64,000 bases of DNA from a bacterium (GTDB taxonomy: Bacteria > Pseudomonadota > Alphaproteobacteria > Caulobacterales > Caulobacteraceae): the NCBI GenBank assembly GCA_030824495.1, contig JAVBXP010000043.1, positions 1-64,000 of the forward strand, written 5' to 3'. Every line of letters begins with the position of its first letter. Position 1 is the stretch's first letter. The position numbers and the translations under genes are program-made. Positions 17,202 through 25,136 of the stretch are shown here, piece by piece. Under the pieces are notes generated by a model. It was given only the letters and a program-made list of their open reading frames with translations, did no database searches and was not told where the DNA came from.

Positions 17202-18230
17202 ATGAGCAAAAACCTCGCAGCCGCCCCAGGACCCCGCAATCTGATCACCGATGTGCCGGGCTTGGCCGTGGGGCAGGCGCATGACGCCGCCGCGCGCACC
17301 GGCGTGACCGTCATCCTGCCCGACGATAGGGCGGTGGCGGCCTGCGACGTGCGCGGCGGCGGGCCGGGCACCCGCGAGACCGACGCCCTGGCGCCCGAGA
17401 ACCTGGTCGAGGCGATCGACGCCATCGTGCTGTCGGGCGGCTCGGTCTACGGCCTGGCGGCGGCCGACGGCGTGGTCGCGTGGCTGGGCGCGCAGGGACG
17501 GGGCTATGGCCTGGTCTCGACCACCGGCGTGCCGCGCTCGCCGGTCGTGCCCGGGGCGATCCTCTACGACCTCGCCAATGGCGGCGACCGCGCCTGGGGC
17601 GAGGACACGCCCTATCGCCGCCTGGGCCGCGAGGCGGTGATCGCCGCGGCGCGCGACTTCCAGCTTGGAACCGCCGGCGCGGGCTACGGCGCGATGGCCG
17701 GCCGGCTGAAGGGCGGGACGGGCTCGGCCTCCATCGTCGCCGCCGACGGGATCACGGTCGGCGCGGTGGTCTGCGTCAATTCCTTCGGTTCGGTGGTCGC
17801 GCCGGGCGGCCGCACCTTCTGGGCCGCGCCCTATGAGGTCGGCGATGAGTTCGGGGGGCTGGGACCCGCAGGCCTGGCCGCCCAAGGCGACATCTGGGGC
17901 CTGGCCAAGGTCGATCCGGCCGAACGGATGAACACCACCATCGCCTGCGTGGCCACGGACGTCGCCCTGACCCCGGCCCAGGCCAAGCGGGTGGCGGTGA
18001 TGGCCCAGGACGGCCTGGCCCGCGCCATACGTCCGATCCACGCCCCGTTCGACGGCGACGTGGTCTTCGCGATCTCCACCGCCGCCCGGCCGCTAGGCGA
18101 CGGCGGCGACTTCACCATCGCGCGCATCGGCGCCCTGGCGGCCGACGTTCTGGCGCGGGCGGTGGCGCGCGGGGTCTACGCCGCTCAGCCTTGGCCGGGC
18201 GTGAAAGGCTGGCGCGACCTGCCCATTTAG
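17202..18230 (+). CDS. P1-family peptidase (DmpA/NylC-type aminopeptidase)
   Basis: A 342-residue self-processing Ntn-like hydrolase of peptidase family S58 (DmpA, BapA, NylC). Family blocks are visible: NLITDVPGLAVGQAHD at the N-terminus, DVRGGGPGTRETDAL, IVLSGGSVYGLAAADGV, and the region around VCVNSFGSV. The Asn-Ser there matches the Asn-Thr/Ser self-cleavage site of NylC-type members (family knowledge; the exact bond is inferred). Members act on beta-peptides, D-amino-acid amides or amide oligomers, and the substrate here is unknown. It is divergent from ggt with a 51-bp gap, so two peptide/glutathione hydrolases share a promoter region. Confidence 0.88.
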   Translation: MSKNLAAAPGPRNLITDVPGLAVGQAHDAAARTGVTVILPDDRAVAACDVRGGGPGTRETDALAPENLVEAIDAIVLSGGSVYGLAAADGVVAWLGAQGRGYGLVSTTGVPRSPVVPGAILYDLANGGDRAWGEDTPYRRLGREAVIAAARDFQLGTAGAGYGAMAGRLKGGTGSASIVAADGITVGAVVCVNSFGSVVAPGGRTFWAAPYEVGDEFGGLGPAGLAAQGDIWGLAKVDPAERMNTTIACVATDVALTPAQAKRVAVMAQDGLARAIRPIHAPFDGDVVFAISTAARPLGDGGDFTIARIGALAADVLARAVARGVYAAQPWPGVKGWRDLPI

Positions 18231-18272
18231 CGACCTGGTCAGTGCAGCGGCGTTTTCGTCGCCCGGCCGGAA

Positions 18273-18296
18273 GGTTTCGCCGATTTTGCCGAAACC
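18273..18296. repeat. Inverted repeat upstream of the Met/Gly-rich protein gene
   Basis: GGTTTCG-10 nt-CGAAACC is a 7-bp perfect inverted repeat between the P1 peptidase stop (18230) and the start at 18354. It lacks a following T-run, so it is a weak terminator candidate; an operator is equally possible. Confidence 0.3.
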
Positions 18297-18353
18297 CGCA
18301 GTCGAGCTTAGTGTCTTAGAGACCCGTGTTCGATAATTGCAGGAAGGCATACG

Positions 18354-19631
18354 ATGCAGTGGGTGAATAGGGCGGCCCTGGCGGCCGGTGTAGTGGCCGC
18401 GGCCGGCGGCGCGCAGGCGCAAACCAAGCAACAGGTGACCGGGCCGGTCGCCACCTACTGGATGAGCGCCCAGACCAGTTCCGGCTTCGGCGGGATGATG
18501 GGCGGCGGGGGCAAGGCCCCGTCCGCGGCCTCGATGATGGGTGCCATGATGGGCGGCGGCGGTTCGAACGTCTCCAAGACCTTGGTCCTGCAGCTCGGCT
18601 CGGCCCGCAAGCCGGCGGGCGAACCCGCCGCCGAACACCTGCCGCCCCCCGTGCTCCAGGCCGGCCAGAGCCTGCCGCTGCTGACGCCCCGCGCCCAACC
18701 CAGCCAGCGCAGCGACGAGACGCCCAGCGCGATGCCCAAGGACTACAAGCCCAAGGGCCGTATGCTGATCTTCTGGGGCTGCGGCGAGCACGCCAAGTCC
18801 GGCCAGCCGATCGTCATCGACTTCGCCAAGATGGCGGCGGGGCAAATGCCGCCGGGCCTGGAGGCCCTGTCGAAGGGGTTGGCCATCACCCCGATGCAGC
18901 CGCCCTCGCCCGCCCGCTACGCCACCTATGGCGAATGGCCCAATGAGCGGACGCGGACCAGCGTGCCGGCCGGCGGTTCGCTGATCGGGGATCACCTGAT
19001 CCGCGGCAACTACAGCCCCGACATCAAGTTCGCCCTGGCCCAGAACCAGGACTTCCTGGGCGCGCTGAACCTCACCACCAATGCGGTGAACCCGACCGGC
19101 TCGGGCCAGCTCGCCTGGAACCCGGTCGCCAATGCGCGCGGCTATCTGGCGACCGCGATCGGCGCCGGCGAGAACGACACCATGGTCATGTGGTCGTCGA
19201 GCGAGGTCCAGGCCTCGGCCTTCGCGCTGCCCGACTTCCTCAGCGACGCCGACCTGCAGCGGCTGGTGGCCTCCAAGGCGCTGATGGCGCCCAGCACGAC
19301 CAAGTGCACGATCCCCCAGGAGGTGCTGAAGACCGCGCCCCAGGCCATGGTCCAGTTGGCCGCCTATGGCGGGGAGACCAACATCTCCTATCCGCCGCGC
19401 CCGGCCGACCCCAAGACCCCGTGGAACATCGATTGGGCGCTGAAGGTCCGGTACAAATCCCAGACTGGCGCGATGCTCGGAATGGAGATGCCGGGGATGG
19501 CCGCCGACGACGAGCGCGGCGCGCCCGGAGCGCCGACTCAATCTGGCCAGCAACCCACCGCGCCGTTCGGCGTCCCGGGCCTCGGCGGAGCGATCCTCAA
19601 AGGCCTTGGCGGGCGTCTACCCGGTCTCTGA
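18354..19631 (+). CDS. Exported hypothetical protein, Met/Gly-rich N-terminus
   Basis: A 425-residue protein with a signal peptide (MQWVNRAALAAGVVAAAGG, cleavage after AQA). Residues ~40-72 are strikingly Gly/Met-rich (GFGGMMGGGGK, MMGAMMGGGG). The rest has no motif I can place: RMLIFWGCGEHAKSGQPIVIDFAKM and PSPARYATYGEWPNERTRTSVP look like conserved cores, and the C-terminal tail is again Gly/Pro-rich. AGGAAGG lies five bases before ATG. Methionine-rich exported segments sometimes bind copper, but nothing else here supports that. I do not recognise the function. Confidence 0.7.
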   Translation: MQWVNRAALAAGVVAAAGGAQAQTKQQVTGPVATYWMSAQTSSGFGGMMGGGGKAPSAASMMGAMMGGGGSNVSKTLVLQLGSARKPAGEPAAEHLPPPVLQAGQSLPLLTPRAQPSQRSDETPSAMPKDYKPKGRMLIFWGCGEHAKSGQPIVIDFAKMAAGQMPPGLEALSKGLAITPMQPPSPARYATYGEWPNERTRTSVPAGGSLIGDHLIRGNYSPDIKFALAQNQDFLGALNLTTNAVNPTGSGQLAWNPVANARGYLATAIGAGENDTMVMWSSSEVQASAFALPDFLSDADLQRLVASKALMAPSTTKCTIPQEVLKTAPQAMVQLAAYGGETNISYPPRPADPKTPWNIDWALKVRYKSQTGAMLGMEMPGMAADDERGAPGAPTQSGQQPTAPFGVPGLGGAILKGLGGRLPGL

Positions 19632-19727
19632 CAAGGGAAAATCGGCGAATGAAAATTTCTCTCACGGGGCGGGTTGCCAATCGCGATCACCCCGACTAGG
19701 TTCCGCGCCTTCGCCGAAAGGCACTGC

Positions 19728-19804
19728 GCGCCCGTAGCTCAGCTGGATAGAGCATCAGACTACGAATCTGAGGGTCGGACGTTCGAATCGTTCCGGGCGC
19801 GCCA
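19728..19804 (+). tRNA. tRNA-Arg (ACG)
   Basis: A 77-nt cloverleaf: acceptor GCGCCCG pairs with CGGGCGC (19794-19800), the D-arm begins TAGCTCAGCTGGATAGAGC, the anticodon arm TCAGA-CTACGAA-TCTGA carries anticodon ACG, the T-loop is TTCGAAT, the discriminator is G and CCA is encoded. An ACG anticodon (read as ICG after deamination) decodes CGU/CGC/CGA. A GCGAACC-CTA-GGTTCGC inverted repeat follows at 19822-19838. No integrase gene or attachment-site copy is seen nearby. Confidence 0.97.
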
Positions 19805-19821
19805 CTTCTTCCCAATGAACT

Positions 19822-19838
19822 GCGAACCCTAGGTTCGC
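19822..19838. repeat. Perfect inverted repeat after tRNA-Arg
   Basis: GCGAACC-CTA-GGTTCGC forms a 7-bp stem with a 3-nt loop, 18 bases downstream of the tRNA 3' end. It may help end tRNA transcription, but there is no T-run behind it. Confidence 0.4.
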
Positions 19839-19944
19839 CGCCTGCGTCGCCGAGAGGCGGGTGCTTTGCGCTGTTCGGTTCTCGGCTTCATGGTCTGTTT
19901 TTGCGCGGCAGGTTCCTTCGGAACTCGGGGCGTGGAGGGATGGC

Positions 19945-20355
19945 ATGTCGTTCGCGATCAAGGCTGAGGTGCGCGATCCTTCGGCGGAGACGTTCGCGTT
20001 CGTCGGCCAAAAGACGATGTACGGCGGCAAGCTCGTGGCTGTCGGCGACACGGTCTTTGTCTTTGCGAGCGAGAACGAGGGTGGGGCGGGGCTGATCGCG
20101 CGCGGTGTGGTCACTGGCGTCGAGGCTGTGGCTAGGCGCCCGGCCGGCGTTCGGCAGACGCCGCGGGTGAGCCTGTCCATCAAGGCCACCGCCCGGGCCA
20201 GACGGCCTCTGGGACGAGCGCAGCTCAAGCCCCTCACCGACTGGGCCGACGGCCAGCCTGGGACGGAGCTTAACTTCAAATTCTATCGGCAGGCGACGAA
20301 CAAGCTCGTCGGTATCTCTGATCAGGCCGCGGCGTTCCTCGGCGAGTTCTTCTAG
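19945..20355 (+). CDS. Hypothetical protein, possibly PUA/EVE-like
   Basis: A 136-residue cytoplasmic protein. The central block LVAVGDTVFVFASENEGGAGLIARGVVTGVE resembles the beta-barrel core of EVE/PUA-like domains, and the end (KLVGISDQAAAFLGEFF) is helical. ATG at 19945 follows GGAGG at suitable distance; the reading frame extends upstream but lacks such a site. Family assignment is tentative. It lies between the tRNA and a GFA-family enzyme. Confidence 0.65.
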   Translation: MSFAIKAEVRDPSAETFAFVGQKTMYGGKLVAVGDTVFVFASENEGGAGLIARGVVTGVEAVARRPAGVRQTPRVSLSIKATARARRPLGRAQLKPLTDWADGQPGTELNFKFYRQATNKLVGISDQAAAFLGEFF

Positions 20356-20360
20356 CGCCT

Positions 20361-20702
20361 CTATCGTGACGCGCCGTCGCCGTGGGTGACCGGGATGGCT
20401 GCAAGCACCGCGGCCGGCAACAGGCGCGCGTTGATCCCCATCTTTTGGCGTTCGCGGTTGGTCGGCGACCAGTGGGTGACGCAGCCGCAGGCGCGGCAGC
20501 GGTGGAATCCCAGGCTTTTGTCGCCCCACATATAGATGTCGGTGGGACCATTCTCGGCCGAGAATCCAACGTCTGACGGTCGGTAATAGCCCCACAGCGT
20601 TCCGTATCGACGGCAGATCGAGCAGTTGCAGCCGTTGACCTGTTGGGGGGCGGTCTCGACTGAGAACCGAACCGCGCCGCAGTGGCAGGACGCTTCAATC
20701 AT
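20361..20702 (-). CDS. GFA-family (CENP-V/GFA) zinc-binding protein
   Basis: A 113-residue protein of the glutathione-dependent formaldehyde-activating (GFA) fold. Zinc ligands are in SCHCGAVRF, NGCNCSICRRYGTLWGYY and HRCRACGCVTHW. Few members truly bind formaldehyde-glutathione adducts, so the activity is uncertain. AAGGAG lies seven bases before the ATG at 20702. It is convergent with the preceding hypothetical gene (5-bp gap). Confidence 0.88.
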   Translation of the reverse strand: MIEASCHCGAVRFSVETAPQQVNGCNCSICRRYGTLWGYYRPSDVGFSAENGPTDIYMWGDKSLGFHRCRACGCVTHWSPTNRERQKMGINARLLPAAVLAAIPVTHGDGASR

Positions 20703-20749
20703 CGGGAACTCCTTGGCGCGGTGATCGGTCGCGATGCTACCGTGCCGCC

Positions 20750-21175
20750 ATGATCATTCGAAGAGCAACGCCGGACGACGCCCTCGACGTTTTGATCTGG
20801 CGAAACGATCCGCTGACCCGGGCGATGTCCCGCACGCCGGACGAGGTTGAACAACAAGCGCATCTCGCTTGGTTCAATCGGGCCTTGGACGATGCGGCCA
20901 GCACCTTGCTGATCGGCGAGGTCGGCGGCGAAAAGATCGGCATGGTGCGCCTCGACCACGGCGCGGGGACCGAGGTCTCGATCAATATCAATCCGCTGTG
21001 TCGGGGACGAGGCCTTGGCCATGAGCTGCTCTCGGAAGCGCTGACCTGGGCGACCGGCGATCTGTTGGCGGTCATCAAGGACGAGAACCTCACGAGCCGC
21101 CGGCTGTTCGAACGCGCGGGCTTCGAGCTTCAAGAGACGACAGACGGATTGGGGCGTTACCTCCGCCGCGCTTAA
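20750..21175 (+). CDS. GNAT-family N-acetyltransferase
   Basis: A 141-residue acetyltransferase. The acetyl-CoA-binding motif appears as NPLCRGRGLGHELLSEAL. The N-terminus MIIRRATPDDALDVLIWRNDPLTR and the tail NLTSRRLFERAGFEL are typical of the RimJ/RimL or PseH-like branch. The acyl acceptor cannot be predicted. It is divergent from the GFA gene across 47 bp. Confidence 0.88.
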   Translation: MIIRRATPDDALDVLIWRNDPLTRAMSRTPDEVEQQAHLAWFNRALDDAASTLLIGEVGGEKIGMVRLDHGAGTEVSININPLCRGRGLGHELLSEALTWATGDLLAVIKDENLTSRRLFERAGFELQETTDGLGRYLRRA

Positions 21176-21282
21176 GGTCTGCGCGGGAGAGTTCGGGCGA
21201 TTTGCGTGTCTGGGTTGCGGGCCTCTGGGGGGCCGCCTAAGCTCGGCGCAGGACGGCGTTCTGAACGTGGGGCTCTTGCGCG

Positions 21283-22935
21283 ATGTCGATCAAGTCCGAA
21301 CGCCTGACCGTCTGGGTCGAGAAGATGTCCCTGACCGGACTTTTGCTGGCGACGCTGTTCTTCGCCGCATCGCTCACCCCCAGCCTTATTCCACGGCACT
21401 TCGCGCTGCAGGGCGTCCTGTCCGGGCTGTCGTCGGCGGTCGGTTACGGGATCGGCCTGCTGGCCGAGCGGACCTGGGCCTATGTGCAACTTCCCCAGCC
21501 GGCCGGGCGCTTGGCGCGGCGGCTGAAACAGGGCGTCGGGCTGGTTTGTCTCGTCGTCGCCATTGTGTTCCTATGGCTGGCGAACGGCTGGCAGAACTCG
21601 GTCCGCCAGGCGCTGGACATGCCGCTGGTCACCAGCGCCAACCCTTTCCAGGTGGCGCTGATCGCGTTTCTGACCTTCTGCTTCCTGATGGCCATAGCGC
21701 GGCTGGTGCGCTTCACTTTCCGGATCATTTCCCGCTGGCTCAAGCAACGGATGCCGGACCGGGCGGCCTATCTGCTCGGCGCGGTGCTGGCGACCCTGCT
21801 GTTCTGGTCGGTGCTGGACGGGGTGATCTTCCGCTCGGCGCTGCACATCGCCGACCGTTCCTATCGCGAACTGGACGCCCGCATTGAGAGCGACATCGCC
21901 GCCCCGGTCGATCCGGGCAAGGCCGGCAGCGCCGCCTCGCTGATCCGCTGGCAGGACATGGGACGGCGCGGCCGCGAGTTCGTGGTGGCGGGCCCCTCGA
22001 AGGAGTCGATCAGCGCCCTGCTTAAGACGCCGGCCATGGAGCCGATCCGCGTCTATGCTGGGCTGAACAACGCCGACACGCCGAAGGGCCGCGCCAAGCT
22101 GGCTCTGGCCGAGTTGAAGCGTGTCGGCGGGTTTGATCGCTCGGTGCTGGTGATCATCATCCCCACGGGCACGGGCTGGGTTGATCCGGCGGGCAGCGAT
22201 ACGGTCGAGTACATCCACCGCGGGGACACCGCGAGCGTGGCGGTGCAGTACTCCTACCTCTCAAGCTGGCTGTCGCTATGGATCGAGCCGGACAACGGAT
22301 CGGAGACGGCGCTGGCTCTGTTCGACGAGGTCTATGGCTATTGGCGGACCTTGCCGCGCGAGACCCGTCCGAAGCTCTATCTGCATGGGCTCAGCCTGGG
22401 GGCGCTCAACTCCCAGCGGTCGGCTGACCTCTTCCGGGTCATCGGCGATCCGTTCGACGGTGCGGTCTGGAGCGGCACGCCGTTCCAGAGCAGCATGTGG
22501 CGGACGATGACCGCTGGACGCCGGCCCGGCTCGCCGGCCTGGCTGCCGGTTTCCGGCGACAGCTCGACGGTGCGCTTCACCAACCAGGACAACCATCTCA
22601 ACATACCCGGCGCCACCTGGGGGCCGATGCGGATCGTGATGCTGCAATACGCCAGCGATCCGATCACCTTCTTCGAGCCGAGCATATTCTACCGCCAGCC
22701 CGACTGGATGAAGACGCCGCGCGGGCCGGACGTTTCCCCGGCCTTTCGCTGGATCCCGATCGTCACGGCGCTGCAACTTGGCGTCGACATCATGGTGTCG
22801 GGGACAGTGCCGCCCGGACGGGGGCACGTCTTCTCGGCCGCCAACTACGCCGACTCCTGGGTCGCGGTCACCGATCCGCCGAACTGGTCGGACCAGGACA
22901 CCCAGACCCTGAAGACGGCGATGGCCGGTCGCTGA
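21283..22935 (+). CDS. Membrane-anchored alpha/beta-hydrolase (Abhydrolase_9 type)
   Basis: A 550-residue protein. The N-terminal ~190 residues have four or more hydrophobic segments (LTGLLLATLFFAASLTPSLIP, LVCLVVAIVFLWLANGW, VALIAFLTFCFLMAIA, YLLGAVLATLLFWSVL). A periplasmic or cytoplasmic hydrolase domain follows, with the nucleophile elbow LHGLSLGALNS. REFVVAGPS and VLVIIIPTGTGWVDP match the PF10081/PF15420 pair. Substrates of this family are not well defined. No partner gene is obvious. Confidence 0.85.
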   Translation: MSIKSERLTVWVEKMSLTGLLLATLFFAASLTPSLIPRHFALQGVLSGLSSAVGYGIGLLAERTWAYVQLPQPAGRLARRLKQGVGLVCLVVAIVFLWLANGWQNSVRQALDMPLVTSANPFQVALIAFLTFCFLMAIARLVRFTFRIISRWLKQRMPDRAAYLLGAVLATLLFWSVLDGVIFRSALHIADRSYRELDARIESDIAAPVDPGKAGSAASLIRWQDMGRRGREFVVAGPSKESISALLKTPAMEPIRVYAGLNNADTPKGRAKLALAELKRVGGFDRSVLVIIIPTGTGWVDPAGSDTVEYIHRGDTASVAVQYSYLSSWLSLWIEPDNGSETALALFDEVYGYWRTLPRETRPKLYLHGLSLGALNSQRSADLFRVIGDPFDGAVWSGTPFQSSMWRTMTAGRRPGSPAWLPVSGDSSTVRFTNQDNHLNIPGATWGPMRIVMLQYASDPITFFEPSIFYRQPDWMKTPRGPDVSPAFRWIPIVTALQLGVDIMVSGTVPPGRGHVFSAANYADSWVAVTDPPNWSDQDTQTLKTAMAGR

Positions 22936-22966
22936 ACCGCGACGCTTTGGCGGCGGGGCTCCCGCG

Positions 22967-23266
22967 CTAGCGCCGGGAGCCGTCTTCCCAATAGTAGCGG
23001 CCGTTCGAGTCTTGGTAATAGTAGCGACCCGCGCGCTCGTCATAATACTGGCGCCGATTGACGTTGTCGGAGCGCTTGGTGGTCACCGCGCCTAGGGTGG
23101 CGCCCGCGGCGCCGCCGATCAGCGCGCCAGCCACCGAACCATCCACCGCCGCGCCAAGGGCCGCGCCGGCTAGGCCGCCAGTGGCGGCGCGTTCGGTCGT
23201 GGTGGTTCCGCAGGCCGCCAGCAGCAAACCTGCGGTAGATAGGGCGATAAGTCCTCTAGCTTTCAT
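22967..23266 (-). CDS. Glycine-zipper lipoprotein
   Basis: A 99-residue outer-membrane-type lipoprotein. The signal peptide MKARGLIALSTAGLLLAAC ends in lipobox LAAC. Residues ~30-62 form a glycine zipper (GGLAGAALGAAVDGSVAGAL), as in YMGG/2TM Rickettsia-17-kDa-like proteins. The tail is Tyr/Asp/Arg-rich (YYDERAGRYYYQDSNGRYYW). The role is likely envelope structural. It is convergent with the hydrolase gene. Confidence 0.88.
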   Translation of the reverse strand: MKARGLIALSTAGLLLAACGTTTTERAATGGLAGAALGAAVDGSVAGALIGGAAGATLGAVTTKRSDNVNRRQYYDERAGRYYYQDSNGRYYWEDGSRR

Positions 23267-23685
23267 GGCGCGCCTCCTGGGTCATTCCAAAACTTGTCCA
23301 GGTTAAACAACTTGACCGGGCGAGGTCGGTTCCCGGGCGCCAATGGCAAGCTCGACATTTTGGGGAATGCAGGGGCGAAACCGCATGCTCCAGACGCAGC
23401 GAAGCCCGGCGTTCACTCCCGGAGGGGATCGCGTCGGGCTTCCTGGTCCGAGGAGCCTATTTCTAGTTTCCTGCGGATCGGATCGTGGCTTTCGCCGTCG
23501 ATCTGAATTGTTGACGAGCGGCCCAGGCGTTCGGTTCCGGCCATACAGGCAGAAATCTTATGCCTGCGATTTGCGCTGGACTGCCGTTACGGCGGGTAGC
23601 TGAGTGTGGCGCGGAACGGTCCGGCGCGGCGCTGTGGAGCGCTTCCCGGCCCGGCGACGGATCATTGCACAACAAGGACGAGATC
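23267..23685. other. 419-bp intergenic region without a supported gene
   Basis: Divergent spacer between the glycine-zipper lipoprotein (leftward) and the thiolase (rightward), so it must hold both promoters. Short open frames here (for example 23294-23506 and 23343-23603) have low-complexity or unrecognisable products and no ribosome-binding sites. TTGACG at 23511-23516 is a possible -35 element for the thiolase, but no -10 at the right spacing was found. Confidence 0.5.
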
Positions 23686-24924
23686 ATGCCCGAAGCTCTC
23701 ATCATCGACGCCTGCCGGACCCCGCGCGGCATCGGCAAGGTCGGCAAAGGCGCGCTGGCCGACTTCCATCCCCAGCATCTCGGCGCGGCGGTCCTGAAGG
23801 CCCTGGCCGAGCGGAACAACCTGAACACCGCCGAAGTCGATGACATCATCTGGGGCACCTCCAGCCAGCGCGGCAAGCAGGGCGGCGACCTTGGCCGGAT
23901 GGCGGCGCTCGACGCCGGCTATGACACTAAGGCCAGCGGCATGACGCTGGATCGCTTCTGCGGCTCGGGCATCACTACGGTGAACCTCGCCGCGGCCCAG
24001 ATCATGTCGGGCATGGAAGATCTGGTGATCGCCGGCGGCACCGAGATGATGTCCTATACCTCCTCGACGGGCGATCCCTCGACCCCGCCGATGATGGACA
24101 GCGGCAACCTGCGCCTGCGCGCGCGGCATCCGCAGACCCAGCAAGGCGTCTGCGCCGACGCCATCGCCACCATGGAAGGCATCGACCGCCGCGCTCTGGA
24201 CGAACTGGCCCTGCTCAGCCAGCAACGCGCCGACGCCGCGATCAAGGGCGGCCATTTCGACAAGTCGCTGATCCCGGTCTATCGCGAGGACGGCAGCCTG
24301 GCCCTGGACCGCGAGGAATTCCCGCGTCCGCAGACCACCATGGAGGGCCTTTCGGGCCTGAAGCCGGCGTTCGAGATGCTGGCCAATGTGCCGGTCGACG
24401 ACAAGGGGACGACCTATGGCGACCTGATCCGCCAAGTCTATCCGGACCTGAAGATCACCCACATGCACCATGCGGGTAACTCCTCGGGCGTGGTCGACGG
24501 CGCCGCCGCCATCCTGCTGGCCTCGCCGGCCTATGCCGCGAAGAACGGCCTGAAAGCCCGCGGCCGCGTCGTGGCCATGGCCAATATGGGCGACAGCCCC
24601 ACCCTGATGCTGAACGCCCCGGTCCCGGCCGCTCAGAAGGTCCTGGCCAAGGCTGGCCTCACCGTCGACGACATCGACCTGTTCGAGATCAACGAAGCCT
24701 TCGCAGTGGTGGCCGAGAAGTTCATCCGCGACCTGAAGCTCGACCGCGACAAGGTCAATGTGAACGGCGGCGCCATGGCGCTGGGCCACCCGATCGGCGC
24801 CACCGGCTCGATCCTGATCGGCACCATCCTTGATGAACTGGAACGCCGCGACCTGAAGCGCGGCCTGGTCACCATGTGCGCCGCCGGCGGCATGGCGCCG
24901 GCGATCATTGTCGAGCGGATCTAG
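23686..24924 (+). CDS. Acetyl-CoA C-acyltransferase (thiolase)
   Basis: A 412-residue thiolase. The N-terminal signature is EALIIDACRTPRGIGKVGKGAL. The acyl-accepting Cys is in LDRFCGSGITTVNLAAAQI, the His in EINEAFAVVAEKF and NGGAMALGHPIGATG, and the C-terminal Cys in LVTMCAAGGMAPAIIVE. It condenses or cleaves acyl-CoA, either in beta-oxidation or in acetoacetyl-CoA synthesis. With no fadB or phaB next to it, the direction cannot be fixed. ATG at 23686 follows AAGGA. Confidence 0.93.
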   Translation: MPEALIIDACRTPRGIGKVGKGALADFHPQHLGAAVLKALAERNNLNTAEVDDIIWGTSSQRGKQGGDLGRMAALDAGYDTKASGMTLDRFCGSGITTVNLAAAQIMSGMEDLVIAGGTEMMSYTSSTGDPSTPPMMDSGNLRLRARHPQTQQGVCADAIATMEGIDRRALDELALLSQQRADAAIKGGHFDKSLIPVYREDGSLALDREEFPRPQTTMEGLSGLKPAFEMLANVPVDDKGTTYGDLIRQVYPDLKITHMHHAGNSSGVVDGAAAILLASPAYAAKNGLKARGRVVAMANMGDSPTLMLNAPVPAAQKVLAKAGLTVDDIDLFEINEAFAVVAEKFIRDLKLDRDKVNVNGGAMALGHPIGATGSILIGTILDELERRDLKRGLVTMCAAGGMAPAIIVERI

Positions 24925-24940
24925 AGACGCCTAAAGCCCT

Positions 24941-24967
24941 GGCCTCACTGGCCGGGGCGATAGGTCC
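24941..24967. repeat. 27-bp direct repeat, copy 1 (duplicate of the acylase 3' end)
   Basis: The sequence is identical to 25110-25136, which holds the last codons and stop of the acylase gene. This copy lies outside any gene, just beyond the thiolase. The pair brackets a palindromic element. Confidence 0.85.
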
Positions 24968-25109
24968 CCGTTTCGGCCGCAGGCCGAAGACCGGGACCCA
25001 TGAACACCTGATCGTGCAAGCTGTGGCGGCGCCTCGCCAGCTTCCGTATGCGCGGCGCGAATGGGTCCCGGCCTTCCGCTACGCTCCAGCCGGGATGACA
25101 CGCGTTTGC
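24968..25109. repeat. REP-like palindromic element between direct repeats
   Basis: The left part contains the perfect hairpin TTCGGCC-GCA-GGCCGAA (24972-24988) followed by CCGGGACCCAT. The right part has ATGGGTCCCGG at 25061-25071 and ends CCGGGATGAC, so the outer sequences pair. The GGGTCCC and GGATGAC boundary words are shared with the element at 15255-15367, indicating one family. It separates two convergent genes. Confidence 0.65.
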
Positions 25110-25136
25110 GGCCTCACTGGCCGGGGCGATAGGTCC
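25110..25136. repeat. 27-bp direct repeat, copy 2 (acylase 3' end)
   Basis: This is the original copy: read on the minus strand it encodes the final residues TYRPGQ and the stop of the acylase. It matches 24941-24967 base for base, 169 bp away. Confidence 0.85.

Noticed and set aside
15390..18041. 883-codon minus-strand frame as one protein
   Set aside because: Only the part from 17150 leftward is gamma-glutamyltransferase. The upstream part is antisense to the P1 peptidase and has no recognisable sequence.
15435..18230. 931-codon plus-strand frame as one protein
   Set aside because: The first ~590 codons are the antisense of ggt with His/Gln/Arg-rich shadow composition; the real start is the ATG at 17202.
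18093..19553. 486-codon minus-strand frame
   Set aside because: Antisense to the exported Met/Gly-rich protein, with Arg/Gly/His-rich shadow composition and no ribosome-binding site.
19728..20355. Integrated element at the tRNA-Arg 3' end
   Set aside because: No integrase, no duplicated tRNA end and ordinary neighbouring genes.
23294..23603. Small genes in the 23.3-23.6 kb spacer
   Set aside because: Two overlapping short frames, no SD, and Arg/Pro-rich products that look like non-coding translation.
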